Assembly (NCBI GenBank): GCA_013002265.1
Contig: JABDKK010000181.1
Coordinates: forward strand, 1 to 11,789
Origin: Candidatus Nitrosopumilus sp.
GTDB taxonomy: Archaea > Thermoproteota > Nitrososphaeria > Nitrososphaerales > Nitrosopumilaceae
Direction of reading: 5' to 3'
Length of the DNA: 11,789 nt
Both the position numbers and the translations under genes were made by a program. Below the pieces are notes generated by a model. That model was not told where the DNA came from. It ran no database searches and was given only the letters and a program-made list of their open reading frames with translations. Shown one piece after another: positions 11,537 to 11,789 of this stretch. The number at the start of each line of letters is the position of its first letter. The stretch's first letter is position 1.

Positions 11537-11789
11537 ATGAATAAGGATCTCTCAATATCATCTGAACAGCTTGTTGATGATTTGAATCAACAAAAGCCAT
11601 TATTGATGTTTGATCTCAGAACCAGGGATGATTTTTTGAAATCACATGTTGAAGGCTCTGCTCATGCAGTATGTGATACTCAAGCTAAACAACAAATCAT
11701 GCCAAAAATTCCAAAAAACATCAAGATTGTTCTAATTTCAGAGCCTGATGAGTTCTCAAAAGAAACCGCGGAGATGATGAGTTCAATGG
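11537..11789 (+). CDS. Rhodanese-like domain protein, 3' part outside the window
   Basis: 84 codons are visible, with no signal peptide, so this one is probably cytoplasmic. MFDLRTRDDFLKSHVEGSAH is the typical rhodanese second strand and substrate-loop region. Where the catalytic Cys loop should come the sequence reads VLISEPDEFSKETAEMM with no Cys, very like the inactive first domain of the exported rhodanese at 9457-10194 (LVDNDETFAKEAS). A second, active domain may follow outside the window, as it does in that protein. A weak relative of the 36-bp element (11479-11496) and a TATA box (11507-11516) lie upstream. Function cannot be inferred from the visible part. Confidence 0.78.
   Translation, partial: MNKDLSISSEQLVDDLNQQKPLLMFDLRTRDDFLKSHVEGSAHAVCDTQAKQQIMPKIPKNIKIVLISEPDEFSKETAEMMSSM

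Noticed and set aside
1..11789. CRISPR array, insertion sequence ends or attachment sites
   Set aside because: No evenly spaced direct repeats, no intact transposase, and no flanking inverted repeats with target duplication were found by eye.

Overview
The window looks like a chromosomal segment of an ammonia-oxidising marine-type archaeon (Nitrososphaerota/Thaumarchaeota, probably Nitrosopumilaceae). The reasons are low GC, single-domain or very small proteins, a copper-based secreted protein set (multicopper oxidase, cupredoxin), DUF389, DUF302, HtpX and UspA relatives, several tiny Cys-rich zinc-ribbon-like proteins, and archaeal promoters. In most genes a TATA-like box is centred about 26-28 nt before the chosen start codon, which is the layout expected for leaderless mRNAs. 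I used this spacing to choose starts, including some GTG/TTG starts. The genus assignment is inference from gene content, not from a marker gene.

Layout. 1-1472: a partial multicopper oxidase (-) diverges from a 63-aa Cys-rich protein (+), followed by a 29-aa CxxC miniprotein (-) and a stand-alone Lrp/AsnC ligand-binding (RAM) domain (-). 1562-3612: a thaumarchaeal protein with a ribbon-helix-helix-like N-terminus, a decayed CheY-type receiver pseudogene, and the membrane protease HtpX. 3613-4069: a gene-poor stretch with two hairpins. 4070-6064: two divergent UspA-like proteins and a DUF389 membrane protein. 6165-7589: a frameshifted 55-codon mini-gene and a secreted cupredoxin. 7622-11789: a Met/His-rich secreted SnoaL-like protein, a two-gene operon of small Cys-rich proteins, a winged-helix regulator, a secreted tandem rhodanese, DUF302, two divergently transcribed paralogous membrane proteins, and the start of another rhodanese-like gene.

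The most interesting observation is regulatory. Three successive divergent intergenic regions (8603-8638, 10233-10268, 11076-11111) each carry one copy of a 36-bp element that aligns without gaps. It is an 18-bp palindrome of consensus ATTTYCA-N4-TGRAAAT plus an extra half-site exactly 13 bp away. Each copy lies between two TATA boxes and so could control both flanking transcripts. Together the copies would link six transcription units: Met/His-rich SnoaL / small Cys-rich operon, tandem rhodanese / DUF302, and the two paralogous Cys-pair membrane proteins. This looks like an undescribed local regulon, plausibly tied to metal, thiol or redox stress. The winged-helix gene at 9038-9388 sits inside the cluster and is a candidate regulator, but nothing in the sequence proves that.

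Other points of interest are two broken genes (receiver pseudogene, frameshifted mini-gene), four mini-proteins with Cys pairs in under 12 kb, and rhodanese domains that lack the catalytic Cys, one in each of two genes.
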